DNA of 25,948 nucleotides. It comes from an uncultured Cloacibacillus sp. Its GTDB lineage: Bacteria; Synergistota; Synergistia; Synergistales; Synergistaceae. The translations under genes were made by a program, and so were the position numbers. The notes below the pieces were generated by a model, which had not been told where the DNA came from, made no database searches, and saw nothing but the letters and a program-made list of their open reading frames with translations. Every line of letters starts with the position of its first letter. Position 1 is the stretch's first letter. The stretch lies in assembly GCA_900545755.1 (NCBI GenBank), contig URAG01000031.1, forward strand, positions 1 to 25,948, in the 5' to 3' direction. Of the stretch, positions 1 to 7,429 are shown one piece after another.

Positions 1-1097
1 TAGCGGCGTTAACGTTGACTTTCCCGGCCTGTTCGTTTGCGGACGGCGCGGCCCCAGAACCGGCCAACGCGCCGGCGGCGGAGTCTGCGGCGCAGACGGA
101 TACGGCGAAAGTCAAAACGCCCGGCCCCGCCACTATTTCTACCGGGACGGCCAACACTATAATCAAGCCAGACAAATCAGCTCCAGCCTTTGAAACGCTT
201 GAGAGGATAGAAACGATCATATACGGAAGCAAGCGTGAGGGCGGCCTGCTCAACAGGCTTAACGACGTGGAAAAAACCATTTTCGGGCGCGAGCTTCCGG
301 GCAGTCTTACAGAGCGCCAGACCGCGTTGATAGACTTCCTTGAAAGAGGAACGGATACGCAGCCGTCGGTTCTCTTCAAGCTTTCAGTCGCGGAATGGGG
401 CGTGAGCCAGGAGATTCACCCTACGTGGCCGCTCACGAAGCGTATCGACTCCATGGAGGCGATACTGGAAGGAGCCAACCAGCCCGGCCCTCTTGTTTCG
501 CGCCTTGAGCGCCTGCTTATGAAGCTGCTTCCTGAAGGCATCGTTGCGACGCAGTTCGAGCTGCCGAAGGAGACTATCGTTAAGGGGATACTTCGCGACA
601 CGCTTACCGTAAGAAACGTCAAAGTGGGAGATATAATCATACTTGCGCTGAATGAGCAGATTATGATAGGCGACATGCTAGTAGCGCCGAAAGGCAGCCG
701 CGTCTTTGCGCACATCACTACGGTAAAACCGCCGCGCAGCTTCGGCCGCTCGTCGGTTATAGAGATGGAGATCGACGGCGTCGAGGTGCTCGGCCCCTAC
801 GTGGTGCCGGTCAATATAGGCGACGCGGCGAAGAAGGCCATGGAGACCGACAGCGCAATGATAGGCGCGGCGGGCGCGAGCCTTGCCGGAGCGGTGTTGC
901 TTGGGCCGGTCGGTCTCGCGGGCGGCTTCCTTATCCGCGGTAACGACAAGCAGCTTAAGGAAGGCACGCTCTTTTACGCACAGACATCGGAGGCTACGCC
1001 GATAACAGCCTACCAGATACCGTCTCAGATATCGCCGCTCGCACAGCCAGGCGGGCTCGCCCCGCAAGGAACGCGCTCGGATCCTAATCAGTACTGA
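1..1097 (+). CDS. Secreted hypothetical protein with IYG/IFG helical repeats, 5' end missing
   Basis: I do not recognise a named family. The frame is open to the left edge (first whole codon at base 3) and reads AALTLTFPACSFADG, which looks like the end of a signal peptide, so the true start probably lies outside the window; the TTG at 15 is less likely. After a Pro/Ala-rich linker come two or three amphipathic repeats of the form LERIETIIYG...RLNDVEKTIFG, then a region with RLERLLMKLLPEG. From about base 600 there is a beta-rich domain (VGDIIILALNEQIMIGDML, VAPKGSRVFAHI) with the 'raised, then PKGSR' pattern that recalls TrbI/VirB10-like folds. It is followed by a Gly/Ala-rich hydrophobic stretch and a Gln/Pro-rich tail. 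It ends 8 bases before lptC, so it is probably co-transcribed with the LPS export genes and periplasmic or surface-exposed. Function unknown. Confidence 0.7.
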   Translation, partial: AALTLTFPACSFADGAAPEPANAPAAESAAQTDTAKVKTPGPATISTGTANTIIKPDKSAPAFETLERIETIIYGSKREGGLLNRLNDVEKTIFGRELPGSLTERQTALIDFLERGTDTQPSVLFKLSVAEWGVSQEIHPTWPLTKRIDSMEAILEGANQPGPLVSRLERLLMKLLPEGIVATQFELPKETIVKGILRDTLTVRNVKVGDIIILALNEQIMIGDMLVAPKGSRVFAHITTVKPPRSFGRSSVIEMEIDGVEVLGPYVVPVNIGDAAKKAMETDSAMIGAAGASLAGAVLLGPVGLAGGFLIRGNDKQLKEGTLFYAQTSEATPITAYQIPSQISPLAQPGGLAPQGTRSDPNQY

Positions 1098-1105
1098 GGC
1101 AGTCC

Positions 1106-1648
1106 GTGCGTATAAAAAAATTAACGAAACGTGAAGCCATCGTCCTGGCGGCGGTCCTTGTGATCGCCGTCGGGGCTTTTTACTTGTGGCGGGATCTTCA
1201 TCTAGGCGCTATGAAGAATGTTCCTTTGCCAGACATCATCGTTGAGGATATTGAAATCGAGCGCGTCGTAAACGGAAGAACCTGGATAATAATTTCGCCG
1301 CGCGCAGAGCACAAGGATGGCGTGATATACGGGACTTCGGTTGACATTACGATTAAAGACCCCAACGGCCGCAACACTCATATTTACGCCGACGGCAGCA
1401 CCTTCACGCGAGATAGCAACGACATAACGTTGACCAACGGAGACGGAACGATGACGGAGAACGGAAAGAGCTACGACATGCACTCCGGCTTCGTCAAGTA
1501 TGATGCCGCGACGGAGCAATGGAACTTTTCCGAAGGCGTCACTCTGAGCTCAGAGAACATGACCATCAGCGGGGACGCGGGGATTTACGATACGCTCAGC
1601 GGAGACTGTTATATAACGAACGGGGGCACAGTGACTTGGATAAATTAA
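1106..1648 (+). CDS. lptC: LptC-like LPS export protein
   Basis: A 180-residue protein with one N-terminal membrane helix (roughly residues 10-28, after the basic MRIKKLTKRE) and a periplasmic domain of repeated short beta-strands. The strands include VNGRTWIIISPRAEHK, DITIKDPNGRNTHIYADG and MTISGDAGIYD. This is the layout of LptC, the bitopic protein that takes LPS from the LptBFG extractor and passes it to LptA. The beta-jellyroll repeat (IYADG...GTMTENGKSYDMHSG) resembles the OstA/LptA fold. The start is GTG at 1106, with only a weak GAGGC ahead of it. The gene lies between a secreted protein and lptD and overlaps lptD by about 13 bases, which suggests translational coupling. No lptA is seen here. 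LptC sequences diverge strongly, so the call rests on topology, size and the lptD neighbour. Confidence 0.75.
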   Translation: MRIKKLTKREAIVLAAVLVIAVGAFYLWRDLHLGAMKNVPLPDIIVEDIEIERVVNGRTWIIISPRAEHKDGVIYGTSVDITIKDPNGRNTHIYADGSTFTRDSNDITLTNGDGTMTENGKSYDMHSGFVKYDAATEQWNFSEGVTLSSENMTISGDAGIYDTLSGDCYITNGGTVTWIN

Positions 1649-3468
1649 AAATCGGCTTTGCGCATACCGGCTCTGCGCTGCGCATGGCCGTATGCCTTTT
1701 GTTTATATCCGTTATCGCCGCATTTTTCGCTGCGTCGCCGGCGCTTGCGGCGGAGCCGGACGACGGCGTATTTATGCCGTGGGACGCTGGCGTCGAACCT
1801 ATGCCTTACGGCGGTCCGGAGCCGCCTGTAGCCGTCGAAGAGCCCACTGTGATCCAGGACGAAGAAGCGGCGGCGCGTCCGGTATCGGGCGATCTCGCTC
1901 AGCAGCCATCCAAAATCCCGAACGAAGTGTTCCTTGACGCCGACGAGATAAGCTTCGACGAACACACTGGCATCGCTATAGCCGAGGGCAACGTCCGAGT
2001 CCGCAACAAAGACGTGCGCATGTTCGCCCCCTACGTAGAATATGATACGAAGTCACACGTAGTAGACGCCTATTCCGACTACCGCGAGAACGTCGTCGTC
2101 TATAGCGGAATCGAGAAATATATAGGGAAGCACCTAAAATATAACGTCGAGACTCGGCGCGGAGTCTTTACTCAGGTTTCAGGCGAGTCCGGGCCGATGC
2201 ATATGCAGGGCGGCCGAGTCAGATTCATGCCCGACAGCGACGCAGCGAAGCTTGGCGTTATACACGCGCCTAGAAGAAAGAAAAACAGCCAGAAATCCCA
2301 AAACGTCGCAGAATGGATGGGCGTCACCTCGACGACCTGCGACTTCACCAAACCGCACTATAAATTCGTGACGAAGCGAGCGATCATATTCCCTGGCAAA
2401 AAAACGGTGCTCAAACGCCCACGCTTCTACATCGGCGATTCGCTTGTTATTCCATATCCATTTGACTACATAATAACGAGCCACAAGAGAGAGGGCATCC
2501 AGCCTATACTCAACTACGACTCAGATCTCGGGGCTGGGTTCGGCCTGCGCGGGCCGCTTGACCTAGGACAGTACGGAGAACTTGACCTTGAGGCGATGTA
2601 CTGGACGCAGGGTGAGTTCGAGACGGTCATCAACTATAGATACCGTTTTACCGACCAGTTGAGCGTCTTCGCCGATATCAGTCGTCTCTACAACGACGAC
2701 ACGGAAGATACCCTGTGGCGTCCGTCGTGGGGAATGGAGTATGAAAACGCAGGATGGAGGGCGCGGCTGTACTGGGCGCAGCGCGAGCTTGTCTCAACAG
2801 AGGTTGCGACCGACGTTACCGAAGACCGCGACGTTTGGCGCGATCCGGAATTCTCGATAGCCTCGCCGTGGTTTAGCGAGCCGCTTACGGGCGGCGAATT
2901 CCGTCTTTACACTGCATGGGGCCGCTACGGCGACAACGTCACGCGCCAGGAGTGGACGGAACGCATGGCCTATGTTGCGCAGTACCGCGGCAGGCCGCAG
3001 TGGTCTATAGGTATTTTCAAACCATTCTACGGCGCAAGGTATAGATACTTCGACTACTACAACGAGGACAGAAACCAGAAAGCCACTGACGCATGGGGCG
3101 GCTTCAGCTACAAGATCGGCGCGTTCAACTTCGTGAGCTCCTACTACCGCCGCTGGGTTGAAGAGGGAAAGAGCCCGATGGCGTGGGACCGCTATACAAA
3201 CAGCGAGACGTTCTTCCAATCCGTCTCGTTCCCGCTGCCGATAGGCGCGCCATGGGAAAAGTGGACCGTCTACATCGGAGCCAACTACGATATCGAGATA
3301 GAAGATTTCTCGTCTATCTTCTATTCGCTCACCTACAACATGCACTGCATGACTTGGGAGCTTTGGTACAAGGATAAGCGCTCTGAGGACGACTATAAGA
3401 TAGGACTGACGCTTTTCATTAACGCCTACCCGGATCGCAAGCTCGAGATTGGCTCGAAGGATGATTAG
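1636..3468 (+). CDS. lptD: LptD (OstA/Imp) outer-membrane LPS assembly protein
   Basis: LptD, with the lipoprotein LptE, forms the outer-membrane barrel that inserts LPS into the outer leaflet. The protein begins with a signal peptide (basic start, core MAVCLLFISVIAAFFAA, cleavage near SPALA-AEP). A Pro/Glu-rich linker follows, then an OstA-type jellyroll domain (FLDADEISFDEHTGIAIAEG, VRVRNKDVRMFAPYVEYD). The C-terminal barrel consists of alternating aromatic-rich strands ending LTLFINAYPDRKLEIG. At about 610 residues it is shorter than proteobacterial LptD (near 780). I chose TTG at 1636 because GGGGG lies upstream and it keeps a basic n-region; ATG at 1684 is the alternative, and an open frame back to 1519 lies inside lptC and looks spurious. 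The mature protein has only two cysteines, about residues 235 (TTCDF) and 571 (NMHCMTW). Confidence 0.87.
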   Translation: MDKLKIGFAHTGSALRMAVCLLFISVIAAFFAASPALAAEPDDGVFMPWDAGVEPMPYGGPEPPVAVEEPTVIQDEEAAARPVSGDLAQQPSKIPNEVFLDADEISFDEHTGIAIAEGNVRVRNKDVRMFAPYVEYDTKSHVVDAYSDYRENVVVYSGIEKYIGKHLKYNVETRRGVFTQVSGESGPMHMQGGRVRFMPDSDAAKLGVIHAPRRKKNSQKSQNVAEWMGVTSTTCDFTKPHYKFVTKRAIIFPGKKTVLKRPRFYIGDSLVIPYPFDYIITSHKREGIQPILNYDSDLGAGFGLRGPLDLGQYGELDLEAMYWTQGEFETVINYRYRFTDQLSVFADISRLYNDDTEDTLWRPSWGMEYENAGWRARLYWAQRELVSTEVATDVTEDRDVWRDPEFSIASPWFSEPLTGGEFRLYTAWGRYGDNVTRQEWTERMAYVAQYRGRPQWSIGIFKPFYGARYRYFDYYNEDRNQKATDAWGGFSYKIGAFNFVSSYYRRWVEEGKSPMAWDRYTNSETFFQSVSFPLPIGAPWEKWTVYIGANYDIEIEDFSSIFYSLTYNMHCMTWELWYKDKRSEDDYKIGLTLFINAYPDRKLEIGSKDD

Positions 3469-3490
3469 CTTGAAAGGGGATTGCAAGACG

Positions 3491-4432
3491 ATGAATAAGA
3501 TTGTTGTGCTATGCGGCGGCGTGAGCCCCGAACGCGAAGTTTCGCTCAACTCAGGCGCGGCTGTCGCCGAGGCGCTGAACGGATGTGGCTGGGAGGCACA
3601 GCTTTACGATATAAAATCTATTGGCGAGTTTGTAAAATCGTGGAAGAGCTTCAACGCTGAAGGCGTTTTCATCGCGCTGCACGGCGGTTGGGGAGAAAAC
3701 GGCAGAATACAGGCCGTGCTCGAATCGCTTGACATTCCATACACTGGCTCCGGTCCAGAGGCTTCGATGCTTGGCATGGACAAGCGTCTCTCCAAGGCGC
3801 TCTTTGCAGAGGCCGGCGTCAAGGTACCTGACGGGTTCATCGCTTCGCGCGAATGCCCGCAGGAAACGCTCGCCGTCGAATATCTCAAAAAGTACGGCAA
3901 GCTCACGATTAAGCCGAACGGCGGAGGAAGCACAGTCGGCCTTTCGTTTATCACCGATGCTGCGGATTACGGCAAGGCGCTGGAAGCCGTATGGCCTCTC
4001 GATAAGTACGCTCTCGTCGAGCAATATATACCCGGTGAAGAAGCGACCGTCGCAGTATGGGAACGCGAGGCTGGAACCGCCGAAGCCCTGCCTGCCGTAC
4101 ATATCAAGCCGAAGAGCGGATTCTACGACTATAAGAACAAATACACGCACGGCTGTACGGAATACATCTGCCCCGCAGATTTTCCGGACGACGTAAACGC
4201 GTGCATTGCGGCTGACGCAGTCACCGCGCACAACGCGATCGGCTGCCGCGGGTACAGCCGCGTTGATTTCAGAATAACGCCTGATGGAGATGCCTACGCG
4301 CTTGAAGCCAACACTGCGCCGGGCATGACCTCCACGAGCCTCGTGCCGAAGGCTGCTAAAGCCCGCGGCATAGCCTTTGGGGATTTTCTCTCGTCGCTTA
4401 TAAAACTGTCCTTCGCTGTCAAGCGCGGTTAA
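3491..4432 (+). CDS. ddl: D-alanine--D-alanine ligase
   Basis: An ATP-grasp enzyme of the cytoplasm that joins two D-alanines for the peptidoglycan stem peptide. Length is 313 residues, typical of the DdlB class. Visible motifs are the N-terminal GGVSPEREVSLNSG, then ALHGGWGENGRIQ and YTGSGPEASMLGMDK. The ATP-binding KPNGGGSTVG and EQYIPGEEATVAV follow, with YDYKNKY, then RVDFRITPDG, and finally the metal/substrate signature LEANTAPGMTSTSLVPKAA. The ATG at 3491 has AAAGGGG about ten bases upstream and matches the usual family N-terminus; the frame stays open further upstream into lptD, but that part is not conserved-looking. It follows lptD by 22 bases, so it may share a transcript with the LPS export genes and link two envelope pathways. 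Confidence 0.95.
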   Translation: MNKIVVLCGGVSPEREVSLNSGAAVAEALNGCGWEAQLYDIKSIGEFVKSWKSFNAEGVFIALHGGWGENGRIQAVLESLDIPYTGSGPEASMLGMDKRLSKALFAEAGVKVPDGFIASRECPQETLAVEYLKKYGKLTIKPNGGGSTVGLSFITDAADYGKALEAVWPLDKYALVEQYIPGEEATVAVWEREAGTAEALPAVHIKPKSGFYDYKNKYTHGCTEYICPADFPDDVNACIAADAVTAHNAIGCRGYSRVDFRITPDGDAYALEANTAPGMTSTSLVPKAAKARGIAFGDFLSSLIKLSFAVKRG

Positions 4433-4456
4433 ATTCTAAGGCGCAATCAAAAACAA

Positions 4457-4486
4457 AAAAGCGGGGCGCTTTTGCGTCCCGCTTTT
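4457..4486. terminator. Bidirectional intrinsic terminator between ddl and greA
   Basis: A 13-bp stem (AAAAGCGGGGCGC pairing with GCGTCCCGCTTTT, one G-U pair) with a TTTT loop. It has an A-rich left flank and T-rich right arm, so it can terminate both converging genes, ddl (+) and greA (-). Confidence 0.9.
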
Positions 4487-4502
4487 CGTATGTGTCGTAT
4501 CT

Positions 4503-4991
4503 TTACTTTAGCTGTATCTTTGTGACTCTGAGATGACGCACGCCGCGCGGCGTTCTCACCATTACCTCTTCGTCGGCGCGTTTGCCCATGACCGCCTTGC
4601 CTACCGGGCTTGCCGCTGAGATGCGGTTCTCTTTGATGTCGGCCTCTTCTGTGCCGACGAGCGTGTAGACGAAAGTCTTCTTAAGGTCAAGGTCCTCGAG
4701 CGTGACCGTCGTGCCGAGGCTGACGACGCTAGTGTCGATGTCGTGGACTTCGACGATCTGCGCTTTGCTGAGCTGATATTCAAGCTGGAGGATACGGTTT
4801 TCAAGCTTCTCCTGCTCTTCTTTCGCAGCGTGGTATTCCGAGTTTTCGCTGAGGTCTCCGAATGCTCTGGCCTCTTCGAGCTTCGCCGCTACGTCAGAAC
4901 GCCCGTCGCTACGTAGGGAGACAAGCTCCGCCTTGAGCTTCTCGTAGCCCTCGCGTGTCATTACGACTTTATCTGATGCCGATTTTGCCAT
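4503..4991 (-). CDS. greA: Transcription elongation factor GreA
   Basis: GreA enters the RNA polymerase secondary channel and stimulates cleavage of backtracked transcripts. The 162-residue length is standard. The N-terminal coiled-coil hairpin is clear (MTREGYEKLKAELVSLR, then AKLEEARAFGDLSENSEYHAA, then EEQEKLENRILQLEYQLSKA). The tip motif ARAFGDLSENSEY holds the acidic residues that position Mg2+. The FKBP-like C-terminal domain carries VSLGTTVTLEDL, ISAASPVGKAVMGKRADEEV and the closing RHLRVTKIQ. The start (ATG, minus strand at 4991) is preceded by AGGTGGG. It is a single-gene unit, convergent with ddl and divergent from the threonine operon, with its own promoter at 5036-5064. Confidence 0.97.
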   Translation of the reverse strand: MAKSASDKVVMTREGYEKLKAELVSLRSDGRSDVAAKLEEARAFGDLSENSEYHAAKEEQEKLENRILQLEYQLSKAQIVEVHDIDTSVVSLGTTVTLEDLDLKKTFVYTLVGTEEADIKENRISAASPVGKAVMGKRADEEVMVRTPRGVRHLRVTKIQLK

Positions 4992-5035
4992 TTGAATTAT
5001 CCCACCTAAAACCCATATATCTTTAATTCTTGAGA

Positions 5036-5064
5036 ATTCTATCAGAAAGGAGACGAAATATCAA
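5036..5064 (-). promoter_or_regulatory. Predicted sigma-70 promoter of greA
   Basis: On the minus strand, TTGATA (5059-5064) and TAGAAT (5036-5041) are separated by 17 bases, a good sigma-70 match at ideal spacing. It lies about 45 bases ahead of the greA start and fires away from the thr promoter. Confidence 0.7.
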
Positions 5065-5078
5065 ATATCAATTCATGC

Positions 5079-5107
5079 TTGACAATTATATTTGTGAGTA
5101 GTATAAA
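5079..5107 (+). promoter_or_regulatory. Predicted sigma-70 promoter of the threonine T-box operon
   Basis: The consensus -35 TTGACA (5079-5084) and near-consensus -10 TATAAA (5102-5107) are exactly 17 bases apart. Transcription would begin near 5114, some 25 bases before the T-box stem I. The -35 boxes of this promoter and of the greA promoter are only about 14 bases apart, back to back. Confidence 0.85.
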
Positions 5108-5133
5108 CTCTGACATCGAACTTAATAATCTTG

Positions 5134-5391
5134 CAGCAATGACGGGGATAGTAAAGTTCGTGCCCTTCACAGAGAGAAGGCTGAAGTGCTGAAAAGCCTT
5201 TGTCGGGCAGAATTTGAAGACCACCCTTGAGCTGGCGCCGAAGCCGCGCAATTATGCAGTGCGGATAAGACGTCCGGGGGCGCCCGACACAGCGCGTACA
5301 AGGGCCGTTTTTATTAGAGCCGAAATAAGAGTGGAACCGCGGAACGAATCAGCGCCGCCTCTGTAAACTAAGCAGAGGCGGCGCTTTTTTA
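5134..5391 (+). promoter_or_regulatory. T-box leader (tRNA-sensing riboswitch), specifier ACC = threonine
   Basis: Stem I folds by eye. A basal helix pairs GGGG (5144-5147) with CCCT (5224-5227), with a TGA/TTGAG K-turn-like flank. The loop-E AGTA is at 5150-5153, opposite GAA at 5216-5218. Further helices are 5154-5158 with 5211-5215 and 5161-5165 with 5205-5209. The AGAGAG bulge is at 5171-5176, and the distal hairpin AAGGCT/AGCCTT at 5177-5200. After GAA plus one base comes ACC (5220-5222) followed by A, the usual place and context of the specifier; ACC is threonine. A further hairpin lies at 5271-5287. The antiterminator is exact: AGAG and GCGG pair with CCGC and CTCT (5355-5362) around the seven-base bulge TGGAACC (5332-5338). 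TGGA would pair with a UCCA tRNA 3' end. It controls thrC-thrB-lysC-asd: uncharged tRNA-Thr permits read-through. This fills the 438-base gap before thrC. Confidence 0.93.
5351..5391 (+). terminator. T-box regulated intrinsic terminator
   Basis: A perfect 13-bp stem (AGCGCCGCCTCTG with CAGAGGCGGCGCT, 9-base loop) followed by six T. Its left arm contains CCGCCTCT, which is also the 3' strand of the antiterminator, so the two structures are mutually exclusive. Confidence 0.95.
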
Positions 5392-5429
5392 TAACGTAGG
5401 ACGCAAGCCTTTGGAATGGAGGAGTTCAT

Positions 5430-6470
5430 ATGGGAGTAATCGACAGATATGCGCAACTGCTTCCGGTAACGGAAAAGACGCCGCGAATCACGCTTGGTGA
5501 AGGGTCGACGCCGCTGGTGCATCTCGACGGCATCAGCCGTATGCTTGAGATAGAGCTCTGGGCTAAGCTCGAGGGCTGTAACCCGTCAGGTTCGTTCAAG
5601 GATAGGGGAATGGTTATGGCTGTAGCGAAGGCGCTTGAAGACGGCGCGAAAGCGCTCGTTTGCGCCTCGACCGGCAACACTTCGGCCTCCGCCGCGGCAT
5701 ATGCTGCGGCTGCGCAGGTGCCATGTTTCGTCCTGCTCCCGGCAGGCAAGGTGGCGCTCGGTAAGCTTGCGCAGGCTCTAATGTACGGCGCGAAGGTCAT
5801 TGCCGTGCGCGGAAATTTCGACCGCGCGCTTGAAATGGCGCGCGAGGCTGCGGAGCGCGAGGGCTTTGCGATCGTGAACTCCGTCAACCCATATAGGCTC
5901 TGGGGCCAGCGCAGCGGCGCGTGGGAAATATGTGAGGCACTTGGACACGCGCCAGACTGGCACGCGATTCCTGTCGGCAACGCAGGCAACATCAGCGCCT
6001 ATTGGGCGGGCTACAAGCAGTACAAAGATCTTGGAAAAATCGAGACGTTGCCGCGTATGATGGGCTTCCAGGCGGCGGGTGCGGCTCCACTTGTAACCGG
6101 GCGTCCATGCCCGAATCCAGAAACCGTCGCGACGGCTATACGCATCGGCAATCCCGTCAGCGCTCATCTCGCGAAGGAGGCCGTCGCGCAGTCGGCCGGC
6201 GAGTTCAACTCCGTCACAGATGAAGAAATACTCGCGGCGCAGTACATACTTTCGTCGAAGGGCGGCGTCTTCGCAGAACCGGCTTCGTGCGCGCCGCTCG
6301 CAGGACTTATCAAATTGAAGAAGGAAGGCCGCCTGCCGCGCGGAATCACTGCGGTAATGATACTGACCGGCAATGGACTCAAAGACCCAGACACCGCTAT
6401 GTCGCAGGTCGGTCGCCCTGTGGAGATAGGGGACAGCTTCGACGAGCTTATGGAGGTGATGAAGGGGTGA
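5430..6470 (+). CDS. thrC: Threonine synthase
   Basis: A PLP enzyme that converts O-phosphohomoserine to threonine and phosphate. At 346 residues it belongs to the short thrC class common in Firmicutes and archaea. The PLP lysine is about residue 57 in NPSGSFKDRG; the phosphate-binding loop is seen as CASTGNTSASAAAYA. The conserved substrate segment VNSVNPYRLWGQ and the C-terminal MILTGNGLKDP are also present. The start is ATG at 5430 with GGAGGAG (5418-5424) five bases upstream. It is the first gene after the threonine T-box, which directly matches its product. Its stop overlaps the thrB start. Confidence 0.96.
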   Translation: MGVIDRYAQLLPVTEKTPRITLGEGSTPLVHLDGISRMLEIELWAKLEGCNPSGSFKDRGMVMAVAKALEDGAKALVCASTGNTSASAAAYAAAAQVPCFVLLPAGKVALGKLAQALMYGAKVIAVRGNFDRALEMAREAAEREGFAIVNSVNPYRLWGQRSGAWEICEALGHAPDWHAIPVGNAGNISAYWAGYKQYKDLGKIETLPRMMGFQAAGAAPLVTGRPCPNPETVATAIRIGNPVSAHLAKEAVAQSAGEFNSVTDEEILAAQYILSSKGGVFAEPASCAPLAGLIKLKKEGRLPRGITAVMILTGNGLKDPDTAMSQVGRPVEIGDSFDELMEVMKG

Positions 6471-7429
6471 ACGCGCTGATAACGCTCCGCGTTCCGGCGA
6501 CGAGCGCAAACCTAGGCTCGGGTTTCGACACAATAGGAATGGCGGTCTCGCTATACAACATCTTTAAGGTCACGGAGCTTTTGCCAGAGGGCGAATACAA
6601 GGTCGAGGCGCTCGGCGAAGGGGCTCGCGAGCTTTCGTCGCCGAAAGCGAACCTCGTGATCAGGGCATATGAGGAAACCTGCAAAAGGTGGAACGTCACA
6701 GGGCCTGGCTTCGCGCTTTGGTGCCACAACATCATACCGCTCTGCCGCGGCCTCGGAAGCTCGGCAGGCGCGGTCGTCGCGGGCGTGCTTATAGCGAAAT
6801 ATCTTACGGGCTATGACGCAGACGACGACGAGCTGCTTCGCGCGATGACAGTGATAGAGGGACATCCCGACAATGTCGCGCCATGCTTCCTCGGCGGCAT
6901 GGTCGTAAGCTGCTGGGACGGCGAGGATCTGCGCTACGTGAACCTTCCTGCGCTTCCGCCGGAGGTGCTCTGCGTAGTCGCCGTGCCTGACGAGCGCGTC
7001 AAAACCTCCGACGCCCGCAACGCTTTGCCGAAGGAGGTTCCGTTCGGCGACGCAGTCTTCAACGTTGGGCGAGCGGCGCTGCTGACGGCGGCATGGGCTA
7101 CCGGCAAATGGGATTATCTTAAATGGGGGATGGACGACAGACTTCACCAGCCGTACAGAAGCAAGCTTTTTTCCGGCGGAGAGGTCATATTCTCGCGCGT
7201 CGAAGCTCTGCCGGAATGTCTCAGCGTTGCGATAAGCGGCTCGGGGCCGAGCGTCATTGCACTCGTCAAGGGCTCAACGCAGCGCGTTGCTGAGGCGATG
7301 TGCCGCACCTTCACGGAGCACGGAGTGCGTTCGCAGTTCTTCGTCCTCGACGGCAGCGCCCAGGGCGCGCGTGTCGACGTTGACATGGAGTTTCCCCACC
7401 TGCTTGAGGAATATCGGAGGTGCAGATAG
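6467..7429 (+). CDS. thrB: Homoserine kinase
   Basis: A GHMP-family kinase that phosphorylates homoserine for threonine synthase. The N-terminal family motif is VPATSANLGSGFDTIGMA, and the ATP phosphate-binding loop is PLCRGLGSSAGAVVAG. The third GHMP motif, AISGSGPSVIAL, lies near the C-terminus. Length is 320 residues, usual for ThrB. I chose GTG at 6467 because it overlaps the thrC stop (GTGA), has GGAGG about ten bases upstream, and gives the expected N-terminus; the open frame extends back to 6287 but only inside thrC. Tight overlap with thrC and end-to-start contact with lysC indicate one transcript and coupled translation. Confidence 0.96.
   Translation: MNALITLRVPATSANLGSGFDTIGMAVSLYNIFKVTELLPEGEYKVEALGEGARELSSPKANLVIRAYEETCKRWNVTGPGFALWCHNIIPLCRGLGSSAGAVVAGVLIAKYLTGYDADDDELLRAMTVIEGHPDNVAPCFLGGMVVSCWDGEDLRYVNLPALPPEVLCVVAVPDERVKTSDARNALPKEVPFGDAVFNVGRAALLTAAWATGKWDYLKWGMDDRLHQPYRSKLFSGGEVIFSRVEALPECLSVAISGSGPSVIALVKGSTQRVAEAMCRTFTEHGVRSQFFVLDGSAQGARVDVDMEFPHLLEEYRRCR

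Noticed and set aside
1519..1635. Upstream extension of the lptD frame
   Set aside because: It lies wholly inside lptC, is Arg/His-rich, and would bury the signal peptide.
2794..3549. Long minus-strand open frame (251 codons) opposite lptD and the start of ddl
   Set aside because: It is antisense to a clear LptD barrel, shows no recognisable domain and no convincing ribosome-binding site; GC-rich coding sequence often gives such shadow frames.
5219..5223. Alternative T-box specifiers GAC (Asp) or CCA (Pro) in neighbouring frames
   Set aside because: ACC lies one base after GAA and is followed by a purine, the usual context, and it fits the threonine genes and the UGGA bulge.
5042..5251. Minus-strand frame of 69 codons in the greA-thrC gap
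   Set aside because: The region is fully explained by two promoters and the T-box stem I.
5778..6533. Minus-strand open frame of 251 codons opposite thrC
   Set aside because: Composition is that of a reversed coding strand (many Arg/His, no domain), and thrC is unambiguous.
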